From the NCBI GenBank assembly GCA_910579505.1, contig CAJTTZ010000005.1, forward strand, positions 137,794 to 201,793: 64,000 nucleotides of DNA, written 5' to 3'. Positions 15,307 to 22,696 of the stretch are shown piece after piece. Positions within the stretch are counted from its first letter, which is position 1. Each line of letters starts with the position of its first letter. The position numbers and the translations under genes were made by a program. Origin of the DNA: an uncultured Lachnospiraceae bacterium (lineage in GTDB: Bacteria > Bacillota > Clostridia > Lachnospirales > Lachnospiraceae). A model generated the notes under the pieces. The model searched no databases. It had not been told where the DNA came from and saw only the letters and a list, made by a program, of their open reading frames with translations.

Positions 15307-16230
15307 ATGGCAAAAACAAATGTGGGGAAACCTAAAAAGAGAAATCTGAATCGTATGGCATATCTGTTTGTGCTGCCCTTTGTGATCGTCTTTCTGACGT
15401 TCAGCGTATACCCGGTGTTCCGTACACTGTATCTGAGTTTCACCAGCTATAAAGGTTTCGGGGACGCGAAATGGGCGGGGCTTGCCAACTACATAAGAGT
15501 ATTTAAGGATAAGTTTTTCTGGAAAGCGCTTGGAAACACGGTTAAGATCTGGGGCGTGAATATTATATTACAGTTGGGGCTGGCATTTCTGCTGACGGTA
15601 ATTTTCAGCGACATCAAATATAAGATACGGGGGCTTTCGGTATTCCGGGCGGTGTACTATCTGCCGAACCTGATCGCGGCGACTTCCGTGGCTTTTCTGT
15701 TTAAGACACTGCTCGACTGGAAGTACGGCAGCTTTAACCAGCTTTTGCTGACGATGGGAATCGCGAAGGAGCAGATCAACTGGCTGGGGTCCACGTCAAC
15801 CGCGCCCTATGTGATCTCGGTGATCGGCGCGTGGATGTGGTTTGGCAATTCCTTTATCATGCTGATGGCGGGCGTGCAGGGTATACCGACGGACTATTTT
15901 GAGGCGGCGGCAATCGACGGCGCAGGCAGATGGAAGGTGTTTGCCAAAATCACGATCCCGCTGCTTCGACCGATTATGCTCTACGTTTTCGTGACATCCC
16001 TGATCGGCGGACTGCAGCTTTTCGACCTGCCTTTCCTGATGAACGGCGTGGCGCCGAACACGGCGGGAGAGCCTTCCGGGTGTCTGCAGACGGCGGTTAT
16101 GTATCTTTACAAGTTCGGTTTTGAGACGCATCAGGTGGGGTACGCTTCGGCGATTGCCTACACGCTGTTCTTTATCATCCTGATCGTGTCCATCATCCAG
16201 TTTAAGACGCTTGGAAGGGAGGAGGATTAG
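15307..16230 (+). CDS. Sugar ABC transporter permease, MalF/UgpA type
   Basis: This 307-residue protein has six membrane spans with the first at about residues 18-38 (MAYLFVLPFVIVFLTFSVY). The cytoplasmic coupling loop reads EAAAIDGAGRWKVFAKITIPLLRP, the EAA motif of binding-protein-dependent permeases. It forms the membrane channel with the next gene product. The start at 15307 is preceded by GGACGGAGG; upstream in-frame codons overlap the hairpin and are discounted. The gene ends two bases before the next ATG, so the permeases are coupled. Confidence 0.9.
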   Translation: MAKTNVGKPKKRNLNRMAYLFVLPFVIVFLTFSVYPVFRTLYLSFTSYKGFGDAKWAGLANYIRVFKDKFFWKALGNTVKIWGVNIILQLGLAFLLTVIFSDIKYKIRGLSVFRAVYYLPNLIAATSVAFLFKTLLDWKYGSFNQLLLTMGIAKEQINWLGSTSTAPYVISVIGAWMWFGNSFIMLMAGVQGIPTDYFEAAAIDGAGRWKVFAKITIPLLRPIMLYVFVTSLIGGLQLFDLPFLMNGVAPNTAGEPSGCLQTAVMYLYKFGFETHQVGYASAIAYTLFFIILIVSIIQFKTLGREED

Positions 16231-16232
16231 TT

Positions 16233-17060
16233 ATGGCGACAAAGGTGAAAAAGGGAATTATTTACGCTTGTATGATCCTGCTTGCGGCGATATGCTTCCT
16301 TCCGTTTCTGCTGATGATGGTGAACGCCACGAGAAGCGGCGTGGAAATCACCCACTCCTTCACACTCATACCCAGCACCCATCTAGGGGAGAACTGGGAG
16401 GCGCTGTTTGCGTATGTCAACTTGTTTAAGGGTTTTAAAAACAGTCTGCTGGTGGCAATTCCGGCGACCATACTGACGGCGTACTTCTCGTCGATCACGG
16501 CTTATGCCATGGCGGTATACCGCTTTAAGGGAAACGCGTGGCTGTTTAAAATACTCGTGGTGTTTATGATGATTCCGGCGCAGCTGAGTCTGATCGGTTT
16601 TTACAATCTCTGTCAGAAGCTGCATATGGTGGACTCCTATCTGCCGCTCATCATTCCGGCAATCGCGTCGCCGGGCACCGTGTTTTTCTTAAGACAGTAT
16701 GTGCAGTCCACGCTGTCAAAGGCGCTTTTGGAGGCGGCGAGAATCGACGGTGCGGGGGAATTACATATTTTCCACAAGATTGTACTGCCGATTATGGCGC
16801 CCGGTATCGCGACTATGTCAATCGGTTCCTTTATCGGCAACTGGAACAACTATCTGGTGCCGTTGATCCTGTTAAACACGCCGGATAAGATGACGCTGCC
16901 GGTGATGATCAGCACGCTGAACGCGGCGACAGACCTGCAGAAGAACCAGGGGGCGATCTACCTTGGCGTCGCGATCTCCGTGGTGCCGATCCTGATTGTG
17001 TTCTGCTTCTGCTCGAAGTACATTATCAGCAGTATTTCGGCGGGAAGTGTGAAAGAGTAG
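16233..17060 (+). CDS. Sugar ABC transporter permease, MalG/UgpE type
   Basis: This 275-residue protein has six membrane spans and the EAA loop EAARIDGAGELHIFHKIVLPIMAPG. It is the second channel subunit. The N-terminus (VKKGIIYACMILLAAICFLPFLLMMVNA) is typical of the MalG branch, which has a large periplasmic loop after the first span. It closes the importer operon; the next bases hold a promoter and the toxin-like locus. No ATP-binding subunit gene follows. Confidence 0.9.
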   Translation: MATKVKKGIIYACMILLAAICFLPFLLMMVNATRSGVEITHSFTLIPSTHLGENWEALFAYVNLFKGFKNSLLVAIPATILTAYFSSITAYAMAVYRFKGNAWLFKILVVFMMIPAQLSLIGFYNLCQKLHMVDSYLPLIIPAIASPGTVFFLRQYVQSTLSKALLEAARIDGAGELHIFHKIVLPIMAPGIATMSIGSFIGNWNNYLVPLILLNTPDKMTLPVMISTLNAATDLQKNQGAIYLGVAISVVPILIVFCFCSKYIISSISAGSVKE

Positions 17061-17074
17061 AGGGAGAAAAGCTG

Positions 17075-17103
17075 TTGACGGAAATACTGATAAGTGCTAA
17101 CAT
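17075..17103 (+). promoter_or_regulatory. Promoter of a small RNA (putative antitoxin)
   Basis: TTGACG (17075-17080), 17 bases, TAACAT (17098-17103). It lies 15 bases after the permease stop and drives only about 90 bases before the terminator at 17166-17200, with no ORF between. Confidence 0.55.
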
Positions 17104-17109
17104 ATTTTA

Positions 17110-17200
17110 TAGAAAAAGGTGTTACCGTAAAGCAACGGTTCGCCTCAGTTTATAAGGTTCAAGAAAGCAACCTAACTTTGGTCGGGGCGGTTGCTTTTTT
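17110..17200 (+). ncRNA. Putative antisense RNA, antitoxin partner of the small membrane peptide
   Basis: The predicted transcript runs from about 17110 to the terminator T-run at 17200. It begins with a GGTGTTACC...CGGTTCGCCT segment holding a short stem and ends by overlapping the last codons and 3' end of the opposite-strand peptide gene. That convergent layout with a shared bidirectional terminator resembles TxpA/RatA and Fst-type type I modules. Start and existence are inferred from promoter and terminator only. Confidence 0.4.
17166..17200. terminator. Bidirectional terminator shared by the sRNA and the peptide gene
   Basis: AGCAACC (17166-17172) pairs with GGTTGCT (17189-17195). The plus strand continues with six T residues; the minus strand continues TTTCTT. 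The stop codon of the minus-strand peptide lies inside the stem. Confidence 0.7.
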
Positions 17201-17303
17201 GATGCCTTTTATTTCTTTCAGTCTGTCGGATACTGATTATCGTGACAATGATGCTGATGACCGTCACTACAATACCGGCAAGTTCCAAAATCATTCCGAA
17301 CAC
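17172..17303 (-). CDS. Small hydrophobic peptide, type I toxin-like
   Basis: The minus strand encodes a peptide of 43 residues from GTG at 17303 (40 from ATG at 17294; TTG at 17306 is also possible). It has a single hydrophobic helix (MILELAGIVVTVISIIVTII), then a basic stretch (RQTERNKRHQK), then the tail SNRPDQS ending at TAG inside the terminator stem. This is the plan of TxpA/BsrG/Fst-like type I toxins and 'holin-like' peptides, which damage the membrane when overproduced. A GAAAGG lies about 10 bases before the alternative starts. The leader is strongly structured: an AAGGAGG sits in the loop of a GTATC/GATAC hairpin (about 17346-17370) with no start codon at normal distance, followed by a perfect 7-bp stem (17334-17350). 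Composition differs little from neighbours. Toxicity is inferred. Confidence 0.6.
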   Translation of the reverse strand: MFGMILELAGIVVTVISIIVTIISIRQTERNKRHQKSNRPDQS

Positions 17304-17441
17304 CAATGGTGCTTACCTTTCGCTTTATTTTCTGCGCGAACCGTGTTCGCGTTTGTATCCCCTCCTTCGATACAGGAAGCTCTCAAAATGTACTAATTTG
17401 GCAAAAGGCGAACCGCTACCCGTTTTGGTAACACCCACATA

Positions 17442-17469
17442 TATTTAACATAGTGACAGTGTTTTACAA
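17442..17469 (-). promoter_or_regulatory. Probable promoter of the toxin-like peptide
   Basis: On the minus strand TTGTAA (17469-17464), 16 bases, TAAATA (17447-17442). The expected start site falls at about 17435, exactly where the GGTGTTACC repeat begins. Confidence 0.4.
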
Positions 17470-17488
17470 TGATTTTTTAACAGTGGCG

Positions 17489-17517
17489 TTGAAAAGGGAC
17501 GAGAAAAGCCGTATACT
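17489..17517 (+). promoter_or_regulatory. Sigma-A promoter of the second binding protein/two-component genes
   Basis: TTGAAA (17489-17494), 17 bases, TATACT (17512-17517), 55 bases ahead of the lipoprotein start. Confidence 0.65.
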
Positions 17518-17571
17518 ATAGGCAGGATAAAAATACATTGGATTTTGACTATAGAGGATCGGGGAAAGAGA

Positions 17572-19242
17572 ATGCGGGAGAGGAAGAGAAGCAGGCGGCG
17601 CGCCGCGGCGGGGGTATATCTGGCGGGAATGATTCTGACAGGAGCGGGCCTGCTCTGCGCGGGGTGCGCACCGAAGGACGGCGGGCAGGAGCGGCAGGGA
17701 GCGGGCCTGACGCCGGGAGCGGCGGACGGGGCGGATGCGCCCGCATGGGAGCGGTATGCGGGCGAGCCCGTTACGTTTGACTGGTATATCAACTATTCCT
17801 GGTACAATTCCGAATGGGGCGGCAATGTGGTGTCCGACAGGATTACGGAGGAGACGGGCGTAAACATACATTTCATTACGCCGGGCGGCAATGAAAAGGA
17901 GAAGCTAAACGCCTTGATCGCGGCGGATTCCCTGCCGGATTTCATTACGCTTGGCTGGTGGGAGCCGCAGGTTGACGAGATGATAGACCGCGGCATGGTC
18001 TATGCCTTGAATGAGCTGGCGGACGAATATGATACTTGCTTTTATCAGGAAAGCGACGCCGATGTGGTCAACTGGTACACGAAGGAGGACGGCAATATAT
18101 ACAGCTATCCCAATTCCTTTTTCACGGCAAAGGATATTGAGACGTACGACAATATCAGCTCCAACCAGACGTTTCTCGTGCGCAAGGATATCTATGAGGC
18201 GATTGGCAGCCCGGACATGACGACGCCGGAGGGTTTTTCGGCGGCGGTAAAGAAGGCGTATGCGATGTTTCCTACGGTGGACGGGGAGCCGCTCATCCCG
18301 GTGGGCGCGCATGTGTTCAACGATCAGGGGAATGTCTCCTTCGACCAGTACCTGATGAATTTTCTGGCGGTGCCCTTTGAGGAAAACGGGGAAATCTATG
18401 ACCGTTATACGAATGAGGACTATATCATCTGGCTGAAAATGTTCCGCAGGCTCGGCGAGGAGGGACTTCTTGCGGACGATATTTTCATTGACCAGAGAAT
18501 GCAGACCGAGGAGAAGATGGCAAAGGGCAGATATTTCTGTATGCTCTACCAGTATACGGATATGGTGGCGCAGCAGAAGGAACTTTATGTAAACCACCCG
18601 GAGCGGATTTATCTGGCGGTGGACGGTCCGAAGAATGCGGCAGGGGACGAGCATACGCTGACGACGAGCGGCATCAACGGCTGGACGGTTACACTGATAT
18701 CGAAAAACTGTCAGCATCCGGACAGGGCGATTGCCTTTATGGATTATATGTTAAGCGAGCAGGGGCAGCTTTGCCTCTCACTGGGAGTGGAAGGGGAGAC
18801 CTTCGACTATGTGGACGGGAAACCGGTGGTAAGGAAGGAGGTAAATGAGCTGCTGAATACGGACAGGGCGGCATATAACCAGAGGTACGGCGCGGACAAT
18901 ACATACTGGATGCTGCAGGATAACAGGATGCAGTTAAAGTGGCGGCAGGAGCCGGGGGAGCCTGTCAGGCAGATCATGGAATGGTCGTATCCCTATGTGG
19001 TTTACAACGGGCAGTACGACGCCTTTCTTCCGAAAGGTTCCAGAGAAGCCTATGCGGACACGAAGATAGAGCTTTTGTGGAGCAAAACACTGCCAAGGCT
19101 TCTGCTTGCGGAATCGGAGGAGGAATTTGACAATATATTTGCCTTCTTTCTGGATGAGAGGGAGGCATGCGGATTTAGGGAAGTGCAGGCGGCAAAAACA
19201 GCGCTGATGAAGCAGGCGAAGGAAAAGATGGGGATAGAGTGA
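17572..19242 (+). CDS. Orphan substrate-binding lipoprotein, LplA-like, linked to a two-component system
   Basis: This 556-residue protein has a basic N-terminus, a hydrophobic signal core and Cys in LCAGC, a slightly atypical lipobox with Cys at -3. The mature domain contains segments of large extracellular solute-binding proteins of the LplA/YtcQ type (TEETGVNIHFITPGGNEKEKLNALIAADSLPDFITLGWW). The ATG at 17572 follows GGGGAAAGAG and is preferred over a TTG at 17545. No permease genes follow; the next genes are a YesM-type kinase and YesN-type regulator. It could be an extracellular ligand-binding partner of the kinase or a second binding protein for the upstream importer. It has its own promoter. 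The gap after it contains three tandem hairpins. Confidence 0.8.
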   Translation: MRERKRSRRRAAAGVYLAGMILTGAGLLCAGCAPKDGGQERQGAGLTPGAADGADAPAWERYAGEPVTFDWYINYSWYNSEWGGNVVSDRITEETGVNIHFITPGGNEKEKLNALIAADSLPDFITLGWWEPQVDEMIDRGMVYALNELADEYDTCFYQESDADVVNWYTKEDGNIYSYPNSFFTAKDIETYDNISSNQTFLVRKDIYEAIGSPDMTTPEGFSAAVKKAYAMFPTVDGEPLIPVGAHVFNDQGNVSFDQYLMNFLAVPFEENGEIYDRYTNEDYIIWLKMFRRLGEEGLLADDIFIDQRMQTEEKMAKGRYFCMLYQYTDMVAQQKELYVNHPERIYLAVDGPKNAAGDEHTLTTSGINGWTVTLISKNCQHPDRAIAFMDYMLSEQGQLCLSLGVEGETFDYVDGKPVVRKEVNELLNTDRAAYNQRYGADNTYWMLQDNRMQLKWRQEPGEPVRQIMEWSYPYVVYNGQYDAFLPKGSREAYADTKIELLWSKTLPRLLLAESEEEFDNIFAFFLDEREACGFREVQAAKTALMKQAKEKMGIE

Positions 19243-19244
19243 AA

Positions 19245-19349
19245 AGAACTTCTAAAACTCAGCAGCAGAGGCTGCTTCGTTAAGAAGTTCTAGGAGTTGC
19301 GTTGCAACTCCGTTTCACTCGGGAGAATGCCTGAAATACGGCATTCTCC
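19245..19349. repeat. Three tandem perfect hairpins between lipoprotein and kinase genes
   Basis: The stems are AGAACTTCT/AGAAGTTCT (19245-19291, with an inner AGCAGC/GCTGCT stem), GGAGTTGC/GCAACTCC (19293-19311), and GGAGAATGCC/GGCATTCTCC (19322-19349). None has a T-tract. The third shares the GAGAATGC/GCATTCTC core with a hairpin at 62776-62794. They look like clustered small palindromic repeats and may protect or process the mRNA between the two genes. Confidence 0.6.
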
Positions 19350-19373
19350 GTATAGTGGAGTGATAGGGATAAC

Positions 19374-21185
19374 GTGGCTAAAAGTTGGAAAAAAGTATTC
19401 GACAGTCTGAAACTGAATAGCAAATTTACGCTGGTCATCTGTTTTTTCGTGGCTCTGCCGATCTCTGTCCTGGCGGGTGTGCTCTTTTACAATATGGAGC
19501 GTAACGTGATTACCGAGAACAGAAATTATATGGAGTACACGATGGAGCGCAACGGGGACCACATCCGTAAAAACATTGACTCAGTCAATATGACGACACA
19601 GTTTTTCTTAAATGACGAGGCGCTTCTGCAGATGCTGCAAAAGTCGGTCAGGCAGGAAAAGCCGGATACGGAAGCGCTGCTTACTTTTTACCATTCCAAT
19701 ATCGCGGCGCTGGAGCGTCTTGTCAGCAACAACACGCTGCTGTACGGCGTGCGCGTATACGCCGTAAACGATGAGGTGCAGGAGATGATGCCGATTCTTT
19801 ACAGCCGTTCCCGTATGCAGAAAATGGCCTGGGCGGGGGAGGCGGATATTTCGGGCTGGCATTATCAGTATGAGGATGACCTGTTTGAAAATAACGGTAC
19901 GACGCAGCTTGCGGCCCTGGTGACAAATATCGAAGATTATGAAAATGGTCTGATCGGGGTGATGGAGACGGCGGTCACCATGGAGAATATGTTTCCGCCG
20001 CTGTATGAAGATATGGAAGACGAGTGGAGCTGCTTTATCTCCGACGAGGGGGAGCTGTACTTTGGCGGGAATGAGGCGGATGGATCGGAAGAATTTGTGC
20101 TTCTTAAAATGGAACAGGACCTTGTAAAAGACGGCATGTACACGAGATATCTCAAACAGGACGGCGAGCATCTGATCGTCTCCGGCCTGTATGTCAGGGA
20201 GCTGCAGGGGACGCTTTTGTCCGTGAAAAATATTTCGGATAATGTGCGCTATGTGTATCGGATGAGAAATACCTTTGTGGCGGTTATGCTGGTGATACTC
20301 ATCGGTCTGGCTTTTCTGATCAATGTTACCGTAAAGAGGCTGCTGCGGCAGTTTTACGAAATTCTGAAATCCATCCGGGTGATACAGAAGGGTGATCTGC
20401 AGGTCAGGATCGAAGGCTGCGGAAACGATGAGATGGGTGAGCTGGGAACCCAGGTCAATAAGATGTTGGATCGGATCGAACAGCTTATGAAGGAAAATAT
20501 TGACAGGGAAATGCTGGCAAAGAATGCCCAGATCCGCGCGCTGCAAAACCAGATCAACGCGCATTTCATCTACAACGTGCTGGAGTCCATTAAGATGATG
20601 GCGGAGATCGACGAGGAGTATGTGATTTCCGACGCGATCACCTCTCTTGGAAATCTGCTTCGGTACAGCATCAGATGGGTGTCCGGCAACGTGCGGGTGG
20701 AGGAGGAGATCGCCTACATCAAAAATTATCTGGTCCTTATCAATCTGCGCTTTGACTATGAGATTTATCTTTCCCTCAATCTGCCGGAGGAAGTTCTGAA
20801 GCAGGAGATACCGAAAATGTCCCTGCAGCCGATTGTGGAAAACGCCATTTATCACGGCATAGAGGAGCTGGCGGAGGACACCAATATTTATATCAAGGGA
20901 ATGATACGGGACGGGGACTGTGTGATCGAGATCAGCGACGCCGGCAAAGGCATGAGCGAAGAGTCGTTGCAGAGACTCAGGAGACGGATAGCCGGGGAGA
21001 TCGAACCCGACGGGGGGTCCGGGAACGGCATCGGCTTAAAGAATGTACAGGACAGAATACGGATGAGCTTCGGGGCGGAGTACGGGATCACTGTCGATTC
21101 GAAGGAAGGATGCTACACGAAGGTTACGGTGCGCGTGCCGGCGTACCGCGGGGAGCGGGAGGAAAGATTGAAAAATAAGGAGTGA
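19374..21185 (+). CDS. YesM-type sensor histidine kinase
   Basis: This 603-residue membrane kinase has a first span at residues 18-38, a large extracellular sensor region (about 40-297), a second span (about 299-320), a HAMP domain (about 323-375), a His_kinase domain with His397 in QINAHFIYNVLESIKMM, and an ATPase domain with the N box (QPIVENAIYHGIEE) and G boxes (DAGKGMSEE, GGSGNGIGLKN). This is the family that pairs with YesN and controls sugar-use operons in Firmicutes. The start is GTG at 19374 with only a weak ribosome binding site; the three hairpins just upstream may affect its translation. The regulator gene starts four bases after its stop. It probably senses an external oligosaccharide, perhaps through the lipoprotein encoded before it. 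Confidence 0.9.
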   Translation: MAKSWKKVFDSLKLNSKFTLVICFFVALPISVLAGVLFYNMERNVITENRNYMEYTMERNGDHIRKNIDSVNMTTQFFLNDEALLQMLQKSVRQEKPDTEALLTFYHSNIAALERLVSNNTLLYGVRVYAVNDEVQEMMPILYSRSRMQKMAWAGEADISGWHYQYEDDLFENNGTTQLAALVTNIEDYENGLIGVMETAVTMENMFPPLYEDMEDEWSCFISDEGELYFGGNEADGSEEFVLLKMEQDLVKDGMYTRYLKQDGEHLIVSGLYVRELQGTLLSVKNISDNVRYVYRMRNTFVAVMLVILIGLAFLINVTVKRLLRQFYEILKSIRVIQKGDLQVRIEGCGNDEMGELGTQVNKMLDRIEQLMKENIDREMLAKNAQIRALQNQINAHFIYNVLESIKMMAEIDEEYVISDAITSLGNLLRYSIRWVSGNVRVEEEIAYIKNYLVLINLRFDYEIYLSLNLPEEVLKQEIPKMSLQPIVENAIYHGIEELAEDTNIYIKGMIRDGDCVIEISDAGKGMSEESLQRLRRRIAGEIEPDGGSGNGIGLKNVQDRIRMSFGAEYGITVDSKEGCYTKVTVRVPAYRGEREERLKNKE

Positions 21186-21189
21186 ATCC

Positions 21190-22689
21190 ATGAAGACGGT
21201 GCTGATCGTGGAAGATGAAAAAATGATACGGCAGGGTATACGGGCGATGATCCAGCGAAGCGGCGTTCCCGTGGAAGTGATTATGGAATGCGGCAACGGG
21301 GAGATGGCGCTCGATATCCTGCAAAGTCAGAAAGTGGACGTGATGTTTACGGATATCCGTATGCCCAAAATGACCGGCGTGGAGCTGGTGCAGCGCATAC
21401 AGGAACTGGACGAGAAGCCCCTGATCGTCGCGGTCAGCGGGTATGCGGACTTTTCCTACGCCGTGGAGATGCTGCGCATGGGCGCGAGGGAATATCTCCT
21501 AAAGCCGGTGGAGCGGGAGAAACTGTGGGATATTCTTAGAAAGCTGGAGCAGGAGATATCCGAAAACCGGGAGAGCAGCCGCACCAGCAAACGTCTCGGG
21601 CATCAGCAGCTAAAATATCTGATGTTAAACGAGCGGATCACCGAGGAGGAACTCCATACCATGCAGACAGAGTATGAGAGTGAGTTTGACCTGCATGCGT
21701 ATCAGGTGTGTGCGCTGCATCCCAAGGACGTCGAGGCGATGCAGGAGCAGCCTTATATTTATCTGCACAATATAGAGGGAAACGACGTGTATCTTGTGCC
21801 GGAGAAAAATACGCAGCTTCTTTTGAAAAACGAGCTGTCGCAGTCGTATGCGGGAGTCAGCCTTCTGCACAGCGGTATCCGGGAGCTGCGGACGGCGTAC
21901 AGGGAGGCGGTGGATGCGAGGCACCGCGCCTTTTGCGCGGGGCGGATGCCGGTGTACGCGGACGAGCCGGGAAAGCATGTGCCGGAGGAGTTTGGCGAGC
22001 AGGGGAAGCGGTTTGCCGGGGCGGAAATGAGGCTTAAGAGGGTGCAGCTGGTCGGTACGGATAAGACGGAGGAACTGGTAAAAGCGTGGAACGGTCTGTT
22101 TCACGCGGTCAAAAACGAGTGGATTACACCCTCTGATTTTGTGAGCTGCATGGACGACTTTTTTAAGGAGGCGAAAAAGACATATCGGAATGTGCTGGCG
22201 GAAGAGCAGGAAGACGTGAAGCGGCTGGGGGCATATTATGCATATCCGTCACTGGCGGCCTGGCAGGCGGAATTTATGGAGTGGCTTCTGGGGCTGCATG
22301 AACAGATCAACAGCCGTTTTGACAGCAACAAAAACCAGCAGAAGATCAAGCAGGCGATTGCCTATATTCAGGAAAATTTCGACAAGGATCTGAACATGGC
22401 GGTGGTTTCCAACCATATCTCCATGAATTATTCCCTGTTTTCCTATCTCTTTAAAGAGTATACGGGCAGCAATTTCGTCAATTACCTGAAGGGAATCCGC
22501 ATGGAGGAGGCGAAGCGGCTGCTTGAGGGGACGGATCTGCGGATCATAGAGATCAGCGCAAAGATCGGGTACGACAACGAAAAGCATTTCATGAAGATTT
22601 TTAAAGCCTCCTGCGGGGTATCCCCGAGTGAATATCGGAAAAATGTGCAGAACGACCATTTTTCAAGGGGGGGGGGTAAAAGTAACTGA
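21190..22689 (+). CDS. YesN-type response regulator with AraC DNA-binding domain
   Basis: This 499-residue protein has a receiver domain (residues 1-120, phosphoacceptor Asp55 in FTDIRMPKMTG, Lys105 in LLKPVE), a long middle region and a C-terminal AraC double helix-turn-helix (about 385-490, ending RIIEISAKIGYDNEKHFMKIFKASCGVSPSEYRK). The partner kinase lies just upstream. AraC-type regulators of this group activate nearby sugar transport and hydrolase genes, so the phosphorylase and importer operons are the likely targets. RBS TAAGGAG. Near the 3' end is a run of ten G residues (22667-22676); a one-base slip would replace the last few residues and extend or shorten the tail beyond the HTH. 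Confidence 0.9.
   Translation: MKTVLIVEDEKMIRQGIRAMIQRSGVPVEVIMECGNGEMALDILQSQKVDVMFTDIRMPKMTGVELVQRIQELDEKPLIVAVSGYADFSYAVEMLRMGAREYLLKPVEREKLWDILRKLEQEISENRESSRTSKRLGHQQLKYLMLNERITEEELHTMQTEYESEFDLHAYQVCALHPKDVEAMQEQPYIYLHNIEGNDVYLVPEKNTQLLLKNELSQSYAGVSLLHSGIRELRTAYREAVDARHRAFCAGRMPVYADEPGKHVPEEFGEQGKRFAGAEMRLKRVQLVGTDKTEELVKAWNGLFHAVKNEWITPSDFVSCMDDFFKEAKKTYRNVLAEEQEDVKRLGAYYAYPSLAAWQAEFMEWLLGLHEQINSRFDSNKNQQKIKQAIAYIQENFDKDLNMAVVSNHISMNYSLFSYLFKEYTGSNFVNYLKGIRMEEAKRLLEGTDLRIIEISAKIGYDNEKHFMKIFKASCGVSPSEYRKNVQNDHFSRGGGKSN
22667..22676 (+). repeat. Homopolymeric G10 tract at the 3' end of the response regulator gene
   Basis: Ten consecutive G residues lie six codons before the stop. Such tracts slip during replication and are also prone to sequencing error. 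Frame change here would alter only the extreme C-terminus and, in one frame, read past the normal stop into the convergent neighbour. Confidence 0.8.
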
Positions 22690-22696
22690 CGTAAAT

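Larger units (their letters stand above)
17118..17435. repeat. Imperfect inverted repeats bracketing the toxin-like locus
   Basis: GGTGTTACC, a variable 9-11 bases and CGGTTCGCCT occur at 17118-17145 on the plus strand and, as the same sequence, at 17435-17406 on the minus strand. The ends bracket a 318-bp segment. They may be the matching 5' ends of two convergent RNAs or the ends of a small non-autonomous mobile element. I see no clear target-site duplication. Confidence 0.55.

Noticed and set aside
17094..17396. 100-codon plus-strand frame across the toxin-like locus
   Set aside because: It crosses the sRNA terminator and lacks a ribosome binding site; the minus-strand peptide explains the region better.
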